Part shown: piece by piece, positions 1 to 8,959 of the stretch
Numbering within the stretch: the stretch's first letter is position 1
Layout: every line of letters begins with the position of its first letter
Source: a virus
Length of the DNA stretch: 64,000 nucleotides
Virus record (IMG/VR): IMGVR_UViG_3300050015_000878
Span: 20,924 to 84,923 of that record
Reading direction: 5' to 3' (one strand)
The notes under the pieces: model-generated
Databases searched by the model: none
What the model was told of the DNA's origin: nothing
The model's input: the letters and a program-made list of their open reading frames with translations, nothing else
Translations under genes and position numbers: made by a program

Positions 1-221
1 CATGACAACATCAGTCCATTAACACATCCAATTTTATGTTGGGGTGTTTCCATGTAATATTTAATACTTAGGTTATTTTCTTGACTAAAAAACTCATCAT
101 TTTTATAACTATTACACGCAATAAACTCTTGTGCGTCAGGAAAAAAACTTCTTTCAATATTTATTGTTTCCTTTAACGTTTTAAATCTATTATAAACATT
201 ATGTGCAAAAACTATTTTCAT
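1..221 (-). CDS. Partial ORF, glycan-cluster protein of unknown function
   Basis: Reading from an ATG at 221 to the left edge gives 73 residues with no stop, starting MKIVFAHNVYNRFKTLKE, so the gene continues outside the window. It lies 9 nt behind the GT-D-like gene and is the last visible member of a minus-strand operon of glycosyltransferases. The N-terminal beta strand followed by NVYNRFKT resembles the start of glycosyltransferase-type folds, but no catalytic motif is visible in this fragment. That it acts on sugars is inferred from its neighbours only. Confidence 0.6.
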   Translation of the reverse strand, partial: MKIVFAHNVYNRFKTLKETINIERSFFPDAQEFIACNSYKNDEFFSQENNLSIKYYMETPQHKIGCVNGLMLS

Positions 222-230
222 CTTACTAAT

Positions 231-959
231 TTACCATATACAAACTTTATTTAATGTGTCAGCACCACGCAAATACCCTCTTGTTGGACCAAGACTCATC
301 ATTGAATCTAATGTCGAACCTGCGTCCAGATAAGTGTTGTTGGGGGAAGACTTAAAACATTCCATGATTAGAATGTTCGAAAACGGACCTGCACAGAAGA
401 GAAACAAATGATTTTCAATTTTTTTCTCTTCGATATATTTTTTCATCTTACCAACCAACTCAAAATCTTGCATCCACGCATTAGTACCAACGTAAAACGT
501 CTGTACTATTTTACCTGCAAAGGGCAAGTGATTAATAACTGCCTTGTTGTTTACTACCATAACAACATTATAATTGTTAAACTCAGGAATTATTGTTTTC
601 ACATAGTTGGGATAGTTTGCATTGACAAATATATTACCCCATGTCAGATGCTCATCGTCCTGTCCTGTTAGTGCTTTTAATTTTTCGTGTTTCTCGTTAC
701 CAACACAACATCTACATGCAATTCCAACATAATAATTGTCTGCCTTGTATTGTGCAGATTCAAGTAATTTTTCCCTGAAGTATCCGTGGTCTGGTTGATT
801 TGGGTCATAAATAAACTCACCGTTTAATTTTTGCCTTAAGTCAATGAATTCGTTGAAAAGAATAATCATTTCACCGTCATTGTTTCTTGAAACAGCAAAA
901 GGTATGTGATTTTTTATCTTTTCTTGAAACTTTATAAAATCTCCACCAAATGTTTTCAT
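231..959 (-). CDS. GT-D-type (DUF1792-like) glycosyltransferase
   Basis: The 242-residue protein has the hallmark of the GT-D glycosyltransferase fold near its N-terminus: FAVSRNNDGEMIIL, matching the F-x-R-x-x-DGE segment that holds the sugar-nucleotide/metal site. A C-terminal LFLFCAGPFSNILIMECF followed by YLDAGSTLDSM matches the conserved Gly-rich and D-x-G-S region of that family. Known GT-D enzymes extend protein-linked glycans. Here the acceptor is unknown. It is separated by 1 nt from the GT upstream and belongs to the operon running down from 4952. I rely on motif recognition, not on a search; an unrelated Rossmann-like protein is the main alternative. Confidence 0.7.
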   Translation of the reverse strand: MKTFGGDFIKFQEKIKNHIPFAVSRNNDGEMIILFNEFIDLRQKLNGEFIYDPNQPDHGYFREKLLESAQYKADNYYVGIACRCCVGNEKHEKLKALTGQDDEHLTWGNIFVNANYPNYVKTIIPEFNNYNVVMVVNNKAVINHLPFAGKIVQTFYVGTNAWMQDFELVGKMKKYIEEKKIENHLFLFCAGPFSNILIMECFKSSPNNTYLDAGSTLDSMMSLGPTRGYLRGADTLNKVCIW

Positions 960-960
960 A

Positions 961-1695
961 TCATTTAATATTATTTACAGTTTTCCAACCATTATTTATA
1001 CAATGTACACAAATCTCACCACGTAAATCCAGGTGATTTCCAATTCTCCATGAAGCATTTGCATCACTGCCAACCTCATTACCTGTTCGAAAATCCGAAC
1101 TCCAGAGATTCTGATTATTATCTGGATGTGGTGGAACAAATGTATTAATGTTGCCGTACTTTTGTGCTAAGTAAGAAAATGTAATATCTTCACCATTATC
1201 CCAAGAATATGGCTTTTCATACCACATATATTTTGCCCATTCTTGTCTAAAAAACCAAGCATGTCCAACTAAATCAACACGTTCAACTTTATTGGAGTGT
1301 CCACCATTCCAACCGAACTTATGATGAGGATAATACCCTTTACAGTCAACAATTACACCACTACCACCAAGTATACCGTTGCTTTCAGGTTTTTCAATTG
1401 TTTCTACACAATTTTTAAACCAGTCCTTCTGTGGAAGTATATCATCATCAAACATTGCAACGAACTTTGTTTTAAGCATTGGTAGTATGGAAAATCTACC
1501 CCAAAATTTAGTGTTCCAGTTACATGCATATGTTCGTATATCTTTATCAACAGGAAAATATTGTGCAACATCTGTTTTATTGTACCAAACATGAATGTTT
1601 TCGCTTTTAATTTCAACTGACTGTGCCTTTACTGCTTGAATTTGTCTTTCGAGCATATAGGGTCTTTTATATACATTTAATACAACACTAATCAT
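961..1695 (-). CDS. GT2-like (GT-A fold) glycosyltransferase
   Basis: A 244-residue protein starting MISVVLNVYKRPYMLERQ, the usual first strand and helix of family-2 GT-A glycosyltransferases. The metal-binding DxD is visible as FVAMFDDDILPQKDW near residue 85-95. Later GGSGVIVDCKGYY and the Trp-rich segment around YSWDNGEDITFSYL fit the acceptor half, with the E-D pair of an ED-D-like motif. Its start overlaps the end of the upstream glycosyltransferase by 4 nt, so the two are translationally coupled. Donor and acceptor cannot be read from the sequence. Confidence 0.82.
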   Translation of the reverse strand: MISVVLNVYKRPYMLERQIQAVKAQSVEIKSENIHVWYNKTDVAQYFPVDKDIRTYACNWNTKFWGRFSILPMLKTKFVAMFDDDILPQKDWFKNCVETIEKPESNGILGGSGVIVDCKGYYPHHKFGWNGGHSNKVERVDLVGHAWFFRQEWAKYMWYEKPYSWDNGEDITFSYLAQKYGNINTFVPPHPDNNQNLWSSDFRTGNEVGSDANASWRIGNHLDLRGEICVHCINNGWKTVNNIK

Positions 1696-2669
1696 AATTT
1701 TTCAATATATTTTTGAGTATAAACACCGCCACCCCTTCTTGAGTCTGCATGAAGTTGTGAATCATCATTGCCGTCATGATAAACCATAGAATATTGTGTT
1801 CTGAAAATCCAACAACTCATTTCTTTAATTGCATCGTTTATTTGATTCCACGCACGCACAGGTGTTCCTGGTTTACTCACCGCAACAGCATCAACGGGTT
1901 TCATCTTATATTCCATGTGTTTAATAACAGCATCGTCTATTAGTGCAATTCCATCCACAAAATCTTTTCTCTGCCACCATTGTTCGTGCTCAGTTATTTT
2001 TTTAAATGACCATAAATGTGGTGCAATTGCCATAATTCTGCCATTTTCTGCCTTTTTACTAAAAAACATATCCACAACCGCATCCAAGAATCCTTTAGAA
2101 AGTATAAAATCGTCATCCATCTGTAAAACAACATGACAAGTAATATTCTTTAAAAATTCCCACATCTGATTATAACAATACCAGTGCAACACCTTTCCGT
2201 TGGGGGTTTTATTTTCAATGTATGTAAGATTTGAAAACTCATTTATTAAACTACCATATCTCGTATCAGTTGAACCGTCATTGAGAAGTATTATTTTTAT
2301 TGTATATTTTGTTGGTTGCTCGTGAAATTGTTGTATTAATCTCCGAACCTTTTCATATCTATTGTGTGACGGTATGCAAATAACTACGTCATAATCAACA
2401 AATGCTTTTTTTTCATATATTCTAAAGCCACTTGCGCCATTTTCAGCACGTAAAGCAGTACGTTCAGAATTATTTAATCGACTCACATCAATATATGTGT
2501 TCTGTTTATCTTGTAAATAGACATCAGCACGTTTTCTATTTCTAATTTCATCCAAATCATCCATTGCTTTATTTCCTCTTTTATCGAGAAATAATAATTT
2601 CTGATTTCGTAATTCGATTTTCTTCTCGATTAACCTCTTTCTCGAAATTTTTTGCCTTTTCATTACCAA
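1692..2669 (-). CDS. GT2-family glycosyltransferase
   Basis: The 325-residue protein begins with about 85 residues of basic, charged sequence and then a GT-A domain: VVICIPSHNRYEKVRRLI (strand 1 and helix), ILLNDGSTD (nucleotide-binding loop) and VVLQMDDDFILSKGFLD (DxD metal site near residue 190). Length is normal for the family apart from the lysine-rich N-terminal extension, whose role is unclear. It overlaps its neighbours by 7 nt (upstream) and 4 nt (downstream) in the minus-strand operon. A role in making a surface or virion glycan is inferred from context. Confidence 0.85.
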   Translation of the reverse strand: MVMKRQKISRKRLIEKKIELRNQKLLFLDKRGNKAMDDLDEIRNRKRADVYLQDKQNTYIDVSRLNNSERTALRAENGASGFRIYEKKAFVDYDVVICIPSHNRYEKVRRLIQQFHEQPTKYTIKIILLNDGSTDTRYGSLINEFSNLTYIENKTPNGKVLHWYCYNQMWEFLKNITCHVVLQMDDDFILSKGFLDAVVDMFFSKKAENGRIMAIAPHLWSFKKITEHEQWWQRKDFVDGIALIDDAVIKHMEYKMKPVDAVAVSKPGTPVRAWNQINDAIKEMSCWIFRTQYSMVYHDGNDDSQLHADSRRGGGVYTQKYIEKL

Positions 2670-4273
2670 CTTTCAGCTATAACTTCCTCATATAGTGTAA
2701 ATACTTTATTGGCAGAAAAGTCCGAGTGATATTTTTCCAAGTCCTGTGGAACTTCCTGTAATTCCTTATTTTGAATGTTTCCTTGGTCATCCACAACATA
2801 TATCCAACCTGGTTTTCCACATAAAAATCCCTCAATGGTTGTTCTGCCTTTAAAAATTCCTGCAGTATAGTCACACTTCTTAATGTATTCTTCGACATTC
2901 TGCTTAACCCCAAGATATTTCACATGGTCGCCAACGAGAATATTAGCATACCCGCCATTATCCGCACCGATTATCTGTAATAATTGACCATTCGTTCTGG
3001 TCATTTCAACTAAGTCGAGTAAAATGTTTTTTCTTAAATGGTCAAGTGTACCAATAAACAGTACAATCTCTTTGGGATTCTTAACAGGCGTATAGTTTGT
3101 ATTAAACCTCTTAGTATCGAATGGATTGTCAATTGTGACAATCTTATCAGCCTCAATACCGTAAGACCTAATATAATCGGTGATGCTATCACGAATACTT
3201 ATGTATCTCGCAATTCTTGGATTGATAATTGGTTCTTCGAAGGTAGGTATGACTTCGCTTCTGACATGCATAACTGCAGGAGTATTCGGGTATAAGCCTA
3301 ACATAAGTTCCCCGATAGGTTTGTGGTTAATGTGAATGATATCGAATTCCTGCTCATTTTTAATAAAATGAAATTTACCGTCTTGGTCCAGTACATAATT
3401 GGGTAAATTTATGTAACTGCAAACTCTTACACCATTTGCAAGTGCTTTCTTGTGTAATGGTTCGCCAACAACTTGAGAAATTATAGTAACATCACAACCC
3501 TGTTTAACAAGTTCCTTTGAAAGTTCGTAATTTGACATTTCAGAACCCGTGTAGTTTTTAAAGAACTGACAGCAGAGCAGTACTTTTAATCTACCCTCAG
3601 AAACATGACGAATAGGTAAATTATATTCACTGGCGAACTTTATCCTATTTCTGTCCCAATCTGGATTAGTTTGACCCATTGACTTGTGTAATACTCTTAT
3701 TGAGGCGGTTACACCAATATTAACATCTTTCAGATAGTTATCTACACAAAATGGTAAGTCATAAAAGTGAAATAAACCATAATTCTCGTTGAAATTTTTA
3801 ACTATTTGGTCGGGGTCAACACCCATGAATAAACCATCAATAATTATAACTGGTTTTACTCCGTTGAATTGTGGTGAATACTCACTTACCCATGTACTCA
3901 TGCCGTTTGTGTGTTCAACAATACCATACATTTTGCTTCTGTCTTCCCACCACATGCCAGATGCCGGGAGAAATGTTGTCCCCGCAAGTCCAATAATTGC
4001 GTAGTCGGTATGATTAAATTGGTTTAACAATACTTTTCCCCAGTTTTTTGTCTTATATACCATGTCGTTATGACAAAAAACAAACACACAATCTTTTTCT
4101 GCGTGGGTTTTTAGTGCATCGTTATAAATCTGTGGCAAACCAAACTGTCCAAAGTTCGGATAACAAATGGTTTTATGTTGAACTCCAATAGTCTCTTTTA
4201 TGTGTGATATGAATTTATTATTTTCTTCCTCAGACAAATGTGAGGAAAACACTACGACAATATTATTTTTCAT
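2663..4273 (-). CDS. Two-domain glycosyltransferase (GT-A plus GT-B)
   Basis: The 536-residue protein seems to be a fusion. Residues 1-215 resemble the StrF-like GT-A domain: IVVVFSSHLSEEE at the start, YNDALKTHAEKDCVFVFCHND, AIIGLAGTTF and VIIIDGLFMGV. Residues 230-536 form a GT-B, GT4-like domain: KVLLCCQFFKNYTGSE at the N-lobe, VDNPFD-like linker at IVTIDNPFDTKRF, then IVLFIGTLDHLRKN and a donor-site segment GIFKGRTTIEGFLCGKPG, close to the E-x7-E region. Two sugar transfers by one polypeptide are therefore possible. It overlaps the KilA-N gene by 11 nt and the next GT by 7 nt. Confidence 0.82.
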   Translation of the reverse strand: MKNNIVVVFSSHLSEEENNKFISHIKETIGVQHKTICYPNFGQFGLPQIYNDALKTHAEKDCVFVFCHNDMVYKTKNWGKVLLNQFNHTDYAIIGLAGTTFLPASGMWWEDRSKMYGIVEHTNGMSTWVSEYSPQFNGVKPVIIIDGLFMGVDPDQIVKNFNENYGLFHFYDLPFCVDNYLKDVNIGVTASIRVLHKSMGQTNPDWDRNRIKFASEYNLPIRHVSEGRLKVLLCCQFFKNYTGSEMSNYELSKELVKQGCDVTIISQVVGEPLHKKALANGVRVCSYINLPNYVLDQDGKFHFIKNEQEFDIIHINHKPIGELMLGLYPNTPAVMHVRSEVIPTFEEPIINPRIARYISIRDSITDYIRSYGIEADKIVTIDNPFDTKRFNTNYTPVKNPKEIVLFIGTLDHLRKNILLDLVEMTRTNGQLLQIIGADNGGYANILVGDHVKYLGVKQNVEEYIKKCDYTAGIFKGRTTIEGFLCGKPGWIYVVDDQGNIQNKELQEVPQDLEKYHSDFSANKVFTLYEEVIAESW

Positions 4274-4952
4274 TTAGCTTATATATTTCTACCTGTGCTT
4301 CCAATAATGCTTTTGTTTTTTCCATAGAATAGTCTCTATTAAAACATCCAATTAAAATGCTTTGTAAATTTTTTCTTAATTTTAATTCTGATTCGCTTGC
4401 ATGTTGCCAAGGATTAGCTGGAAAAGTTTTTCCAAACACTAATATCTGAATTGTTCTTGCTTTATCCTTATAATCTTCCATTGTGGCTTCTTTATCAAAA
4501 CGTCTCATGTAATACATATTTACCGCATTACACAATTCGCCATACAAATCAGAAGTTTCTTTACGTAATTCAATGAGGCTATCATAAACAAATTTTATTA
4601 CATGATACTCAAATTTAGGATTAAGCCACATTGAGAATTTAATGAAAAGATATGGATGCATCCATATCTCATCTGGCTTTCTTCCCATAAGAGTGTTTCC
4701 ACCCTTTTTAATCGTAAATGCCTGATTTTGAGCCAAGTCACTATTCTGACTTGGGATATTTTCTTCTTTAAAAAGGACCTCAATGAAATCCTCTGTCTGT
4801 TTTAAACCCAAAAAATTTGCAATTTTTTTTGTGTCGTTATTAGACCTGTTCCATTGTTGAATTAAATAACTTGCATTGAACATTTCGTCTTTTGTACGCT
4901 GATTAACTAAATAATCACCCATTTGACGAACCATTATCACACTACTTTTCAT
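4263..4952 (-). CDS. KilA-N domain protein
   Basis: The 229-residue protein carries a KilA-N domain over residues 5-130: VRQMGDYLVNQRTKDEMFNA, SYLIQQWNR, then the signature IWMHPYLFIKFSMWLNPKFE and YHVIKFVYDSLIELR. KilA-N is a DNA-binding domain of phages and large DNA viruses. The helical C-terminus (about 130-229) is not recognised. It is first in the glycosyltransferase operon and directly follows a host-type promoter, so it is likely made early and could regulate the operon or host genes; that role is inference. Its stop overlaps the next gene by 11 nt. Confidence 0.82.
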   Translation of the reverse strand: MKSSVIMVRQMGDYLVNQRTKDEMFNASYLIQQWNRSNNDTKKIANFLGLKQTEDFIEVLFKEENIPSQNSDLAQNQAFTIKKGGNTLMGRKPDEIWMHPYLFIKFSMWLNPKFEYHVIKFVYDSLIELRKETSDLYGELCNAVNMYYMRRFDKEATMEDYKDKARTIQILVFGKTFPANPWQHASESELKLRKNLQSILIGCFNRDYSMEKTKALLEAQVEIYKLNEK

Positions 4953-4978
4953 TTATTTCTATTTACGATTTAATTTTC

Positions 4979-5010
4979 GCAAATATAAACAATAAAAAAG
5001 TCAATGTCAA
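4979..5010 (-). promoter_or_regulatory. Host-type (Bacteroidota) promoter for the glycosyltransferase operon
   Basis: On the minus strand TTG (5008-5010) is followed after 20 nt by TATATTTGC (4979-4987), matching the Bacteroidota form TTG-N19/20-TAnnTTTG. The box lies 26 nt before the ATG of the KilA-N gene. No late-type motif is present here. Confidence 0.7.
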
Positions 5011-5018
5011 GGTATTTT

Positions 5019-5300
5019 TTAAACTTCGATAAATATTCCGTTTTTCAGCCACCCATGATAGGTACACTTCAGTCCTTCATCGGTTATCGAGTTACAAACT
5101 ATTGACGGATGTAAGGTTTTGGTGTCTTGGTCATAAATGTGAGGACCAGTAGAAGTTTTACCGCATTTGGGACAGCAAATGATTAGTCCACGTGAGATTA
5201 ATTTACCGTCTTTATCGTTTCTGACGTAAACAATACATTCACCACGGACTAATTCATCCGGATATGCGTCTTGTTTTATTACTGCCAGTAATTCTGCCAT
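5019..5300 (-). CDS. Small metal-binding-like protein, DUF6527-type
   Basis: A 93-residue protein with a Cys pair in IICCPKCGKTSTGPHIYD, then KTLHPSIVCN, and a C-terminal C-T-Y-H-G-W-x-x-x-G-I-F segment. The order CPxCG, L-x-PSI, C-x-x-H-x-W-hydrophobic-x-x-G resembles the DUF6527 family of small phage and bacterial proteins and suggests one zinc site of Cys and His residues. It is last in the baseplate operon read from 8937 (2 nt after the gp53-like gene), so it is probably expressed late. Function unknown. Confidence 0.65.
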   Translation of the reverse strand: MAELLAVIKQDAYPDELVRGECIVYVRNDKDGKLISRGLIICCPKCGKTSTGPHIYDQDTKTLHPSIVCNSITDEGLKCTYHGWLKNGIFIEV

Positions 5301-5302
5301 GT

Positions 5303-5614
5303 TTATTGTGAACGAAATGCAGTCAACGCAGCTTCATAGTCTGCTTTTACCTTTGCAAGCGGGAATGGAATACGAATTAATGCGCCATCAGGTATGTCAA
5401 ATTCATTCATATAGCCGTTTGCGTATAAAATCAAAAAGTCATAGAATGGATTACCATAATATTTATTTGCTATTTTATCCAACCTACTAAATTCAGTATT
5501 CCAATTTTCAAATTTATCACTCTGATTAACTGGCAACTGAACAAAAGGCATCATATCGGTAGTACCGTTACTATTAACGAGTATTGCGTATCTATTATAA
5601 TCTCTCTGTGCCAT
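5303..5614 (-). CDS. Baseplate wedge protein, T4 gp53/LysM-like
   Basis: A 103-residue protein. The segment RLDKIANKYYGNPFYDFLIL, followed by IPDGALIRIPFPL, has the pattern of the LysM-like module of T4 gp53 and of tail X proteins: a start 'LD-x-IA-x-x-YYG', an aromatic helix and a closing 'I-P-x-G-x-x-I-x-I-P' strand. In T4, gp53 joins neighbouring baseplate wedges. It sits 2 nt downstream of the large tail protein at 5617-8937, in keeping with a baseplate role. It is shorter than T4 gp53 (196 residues), so only the LysM part is clearly shared. Confidence 0.65.
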   Translation of the reverse strand: MAQRDYNRYAILVNSNGTTDMMPFVQLPVNQSDKFENWNTEFSRLDKIANKYYGNPFYDFLILYANGYMNEFDIPDGALIRIPFPLAKVKADYEAALTAFRSQ

Positions 5615-5616
5615 AA

Positions 5617-8600
5617 TTATTGTTGTTTAGGTGGAAATTTTTTAATATATGCTGCATTTAATATGTCTGATTCTGCTTTTAATATGCCATTCATATATGT
5701 TTGTTGGTTTTCTGCTTCTTTCCAAGGTCTGTTGTATAATCCCTCTGATGTAAAGTTTGAATTAGCATAATAGTTAAATGTAATAGCATTCTGTAAAGCA
5801 TCAATTGGTCCTTTGAGTGACTGACCACCAATAACTTTCATTTGTAACGTTACTTTTGCTATCATTGGTTGCATACCAAAACCTTCGGGGTTCATATCCC
5901 AAGTAGTTTCAGCATAGTCAATGCTCAGGTTTTCAATAATAACCTTAGTAAAGAAAAAGTCACCAACTCTCAATATACATACAGGTTGTCTACCAAAAAC
6001 TGAATTCTTTGCTCTTGGAATTCCAGCTTCATCAACAACATCATAACGTTTTGCAGCTCCCTGTCTCATACATTGCTGTAAGAAGGTCAATCTCTTATGA
6101 AAATCTTCTGGTGTTTGAGTATGAAAAACAGGATTATAATAATTGCTTTCAACAGACTGAAAACCTTTCTGCATTGCAGCATCCTCTTTACGAACACTCA
6201 TAACACACTGACTCGCATTATTACTGTTCTGTGACTTAACAAGCGGTTGATTACTTGCACGTAATCCCGCAACAATTACTGTATCGGGATAAGAAAGCGG
6301 TGGAATCTTCTTGGGTGGTGCTTCTCTCGTTCTCCTAAATTCAATTGTAGCATAACGCTCTTGTGTGGTTGCGGGAAGTTCAAGTTTAGCCTCAATTTCC
6401 TTTTGGGTTTTACCTGATGAGTTTGCAGGATTAGCACCTGTTGCACCCACACTATCTATGCTAATTTGTATACTGCTAATATCTTCGCCAGGAAATATGG
6501 CTTCAAGTCTACCTAATACAATTTGTCTTGCTGCCTGTGCTCTTCTTCTGCCAAGCATATAATTATAGCCAGATTTACTGTCATTTAATTTAGAAGCTGC
6601 TCCGACTATTTTAATACCAAACATTCTTCTATTACCGACAGGCTTAAACAATTCGTTGAGTTTTTTATCTAAAGCACTTTTAACACCAACATAATTATAT
6701 TGTGAAAATCCGGGTGGTAATAAATTCTTATCAAGTACTGGTGGGTCTGTTTTGGTCATACCTGTAACAAAGAATATGTCTTGATTAAACCCCGAACTAA
6801 TAACTTTTTTTTGTTGTCTACTACCCGGCATAATTTGATATTCATAATCCAAATACATAGTATCAACTATCTGAGAACTTTCACTTGCATCTTTAGGTAA
6901 GTCATTAGGAAATACCATTGTTACTGGTTCGGGTATTGTAACTTCAGGTTCAGGAGTATCAACAGGACCAGTAATTTGCTCTATATGGTCGTCATTGACT
7001 CTTTGTTTTTGAGCAGGATTTTCTAATATTGGAGCAGGACTATATGGGTCACCACCAAATGCGAAAAATTCTGCAATTGCACGATGTTTATCAGTACCTT
7101 TATATGTGGCATTTTTCAACTGTTGTGGATAGTCAATAAGCATGGTAAAGTTCAAAGTAGCTGACCTTTCACTGTGCATGTAGTTATACATTGGTTCGTT
7201 TCTGCCAACCATAACAGTCTTGTCAAAGTTTGATTGCGTACTTTCGTTTATTTCGAGATTATATGGTGGAAACCACATAAGTCTGCCATTAAACTGTCCA
7301 ACTTCACAAATAGGTATCTGTGAACCATACTCATCGTCAATAATACCAACACTGTCTTTACTAATAACTCTAACTGCAAGGTTTTCAATTGAAAACATTA
7401 AATTACGATTATTTGGTTGGTCCGAACTGCTTTCGTGCGGTGGTAAGGTAGGGTGAATTCTTGGCATTACTCTGTCATAAATTACTGAGTTCTCGTTGCC
7501 ACCATAAACATAGTTACCTTCGAATCTGATTGCTTTGGCAAATCTATCGTATTGGTCAAGCATAGAATGCTGTCGCACACCTGTAAGACCTGCAGTTTCC
7601 GCATTCATTGCATAATCACTGTCATTAGCCACCCACAAACCAGAGCCGTTAAAACCAACAATGTTTTTATTTTTATTTTGAAATGCTTTTCTTGTAATGT
7701 CAACGACTGCACCATCACTGGCATTAAGTAAGTTACGTGTATATTCAAGCAATCCCGAATATGCACGAAAACTAACATTTCTTTGATTTGTTGGATTTAC
7801 CTGTTCGTCTGCATGATTTGAAGTACCTAATAATTTATTAATATTATCACTTGCATTAGGTGATATTCCATTCATACCCCAAACAAGTTTATTACTTACT
7901 GCATCATCACCAAATTCGTCTGAAGTATTAATCCATTCATTTGCGGTTTCACTTAATTTAAAACCGTTTACTTCTTTAAATCTGATGTTTGCAACACCAA
8001 AGTTTTTTTCTACAAAGTCTGCAGTAGGAGCATACTCTTGAGTATTATTTGAATCTAATTCCAAAGTATTTAATGCAAACGAAGTTGCCGTATTTGCCTG
8101 ACTAATACTATCATCACTTGGCAAAATATTGCTATATGGATTGGTTTTAAAATAGTTAAAGTAACTTCTATAATGACTAAGCGGAGCATTAACTAAATCA
8201 CTTCTTAATAATAATTGAGTGTCTGCAAATCCCTTACCACTATATTGAAGTAATGCCTTATCGTCCAATATGCTCTGACCAAAATACTCTGAACTTGCAA
8301 ATCCTTGTTTATAAACGTTATTATTTAAAGCTGAATATAAAAATGAAAGTTGTCCCGTACCACTATTTTTAATATAATCGGCTTCGGTAGAATTCGGAGT
8401 AAAAGGATAATCAACAGCAGGAAAATAATATACTACAGCATTAAGAAAACTTTGAAAGTTTGATATTGCTGGTTTTTTTGTAATTCTTACGTCTAACCTC
8501 TTGGTAAATAGGTGAGTATTCTTAGCACCGTCAAATAAGTTTGAAACCTTTATAACAGGAAAATTCTGTTGTGCAATATGTGAACCTGCGTTCATTGCAA

Positions 8601-8937
8601 ACTGTTTACCTAACATAGCCAAGCCTATTTTAGTCAAAGGACTTGCTTCTGCAGGATTTAACAGTCTACCATAAACGGTATTCTTGAGATTATATGACTT
8701 GAATGGTGCGATAATACTTGCAATACCATTGACAGCATTAATAATATTTTGTGCTTGATTCTTTTCAGTAACAGGATAAAGATTGTTTGGGGTATAGAGA
8801 TTCCTTGTCTGCAAGTCATTTCTTAGACTATCAGTATTAAGTAAAAGTCTTGAAGGAGTGATACCTGCATTCTGCGAAGCATTACCAGTATTATTAGTAC
8901 CTCTTACGAGTGTTGGGGGTGTATTGCTACCTGCCAT
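5617..8937 (-). CDS. Large baseplate/tail protein with embedded OmpA-like domain
   Basis: 1106 residues, first gene behind a late motif (8951-8959). Most of the chain is not recognisable. Around residues 765-880 there is an OmpA-C-like peptidoglycan-binding module: FGIKIVGAASKLNDSKSGYN, then LGRRRAQAARQIVLGRLEAI (the N-x-x-L-x-x-x-R-A pattern) and a closing strand YATIEFRRTREA. A Pro/Glu-rich linker precedes it near residues 650-690. The C-terminal part (VIIENLSIDYAETTWDMNPE, then KVTLQMKVIGGQS) resembles beta domains of tail or hub proteins. Neighbours (gp53-like, tape measure, gp26-like) make a baseplate location likely. The OmpA-like module suggests contact with the cell wall during infection; this is inference. 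Confidence 0.65.
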   Translation of the reverse strand: MAGSNTPPTLVRGTNNTGNASQNAGITPSRLLLNTDSLRNDLQTRNLYTPNNLYPVTEKNQAQNIINAVNGIASIIAPFKSYNLKNTVYGRLLNPAEASPLTKIGLAMLGKQFAMNAGSHIAQQNFPVIKVSNLFDGAKNTHLFTKRLDVRITKKPAISNFQSFLNAVVYYFPAVDYPFTPNSTEADYIKNSGTGQLSFLYSALNNNVYKQGFASSEYFGQSILDDKALLQYSGKGFADTQLLLRSDLVNAPLSHYRSYFNYFKTNPYSNILPSDDSISQANTATSFALNTLELDSNNTQEYAPTADFVEKNFGVANIRFKEVNGFKLSETANEWINTSDEFGDDAVSNKLVWGMNGISPNASDNINKLLGTSNHADEQVNPTNQRNVSFRAYSGLLEYTRNLLNASDGAVVDITRKAFQNKNKNIVGFNGSGLWVANDSDYAMNAETAGLTGVRQHSMLDQYDRFAKAIRFEGNYVYGGNENSVIYDRVMPRIHPTLPPHESSSDQPNNRNLMFSIENLAVRVISKDSVGIIDDEYGSQIPICEVGQFNGRLMWFPPYNLEINESTQSNFDKTVMVGRNEPMYNYMHSERSATLNFTMLIDYPQQLKNATYKGTDKHRAIAEFFAFGGDPYSPAPILENPAQKQRVNDDHIEQITGPVDTPEPEVTIPEPVTMVFPNDLPKDASESSQIVDTMYLDYEYQIMPGSRQQKKVISSGFNQDIFFVTGMTKTDPPVLDKNLLPPGFSQYNYVGVKSALDKKLNELFKPVGNRRMFGIKIVGAASKLNDSKSGYNYMLGRRRAQAARQIVLGRLEAIFPGEDISSIQISIDSVGATGANPANSSGKTQKEIEAKLELPATTQERYATIEFRRTREAPPKKIPPLSYPDTVIVAGLRASNQPLVKSQNSNNASQCVMSVRKEDAAMQKGFQSVESNYYNPVFHTQTPEDFHKRLTFLQQCMRQGAAKRYDVVDEAGIPRAKNSVFGRQPVCILRVGDFFFTKVIIENLSIDYAETTWDMNPEGFGMQPMIAKVTLQMKVIGGQSLKGPIDALQNAITFNYYANSNFTSEGLYNRPWKEAENQQTYMNGILKAESDILNAAYIKKFPPKQQ

Positions 8938-8950
8938 TTATTCTTTTTTA

Positions 8951-8959
8951 AATAAATAC
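8951..8959 (-). promoter_or_regulatory. Putative late promoter motif for 5617-8937
   Basis: Minus-strand GTATTTATT, 13 nt before the ATG at 8937. One of 22 directional copies in the window. Confidence 0.65.
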
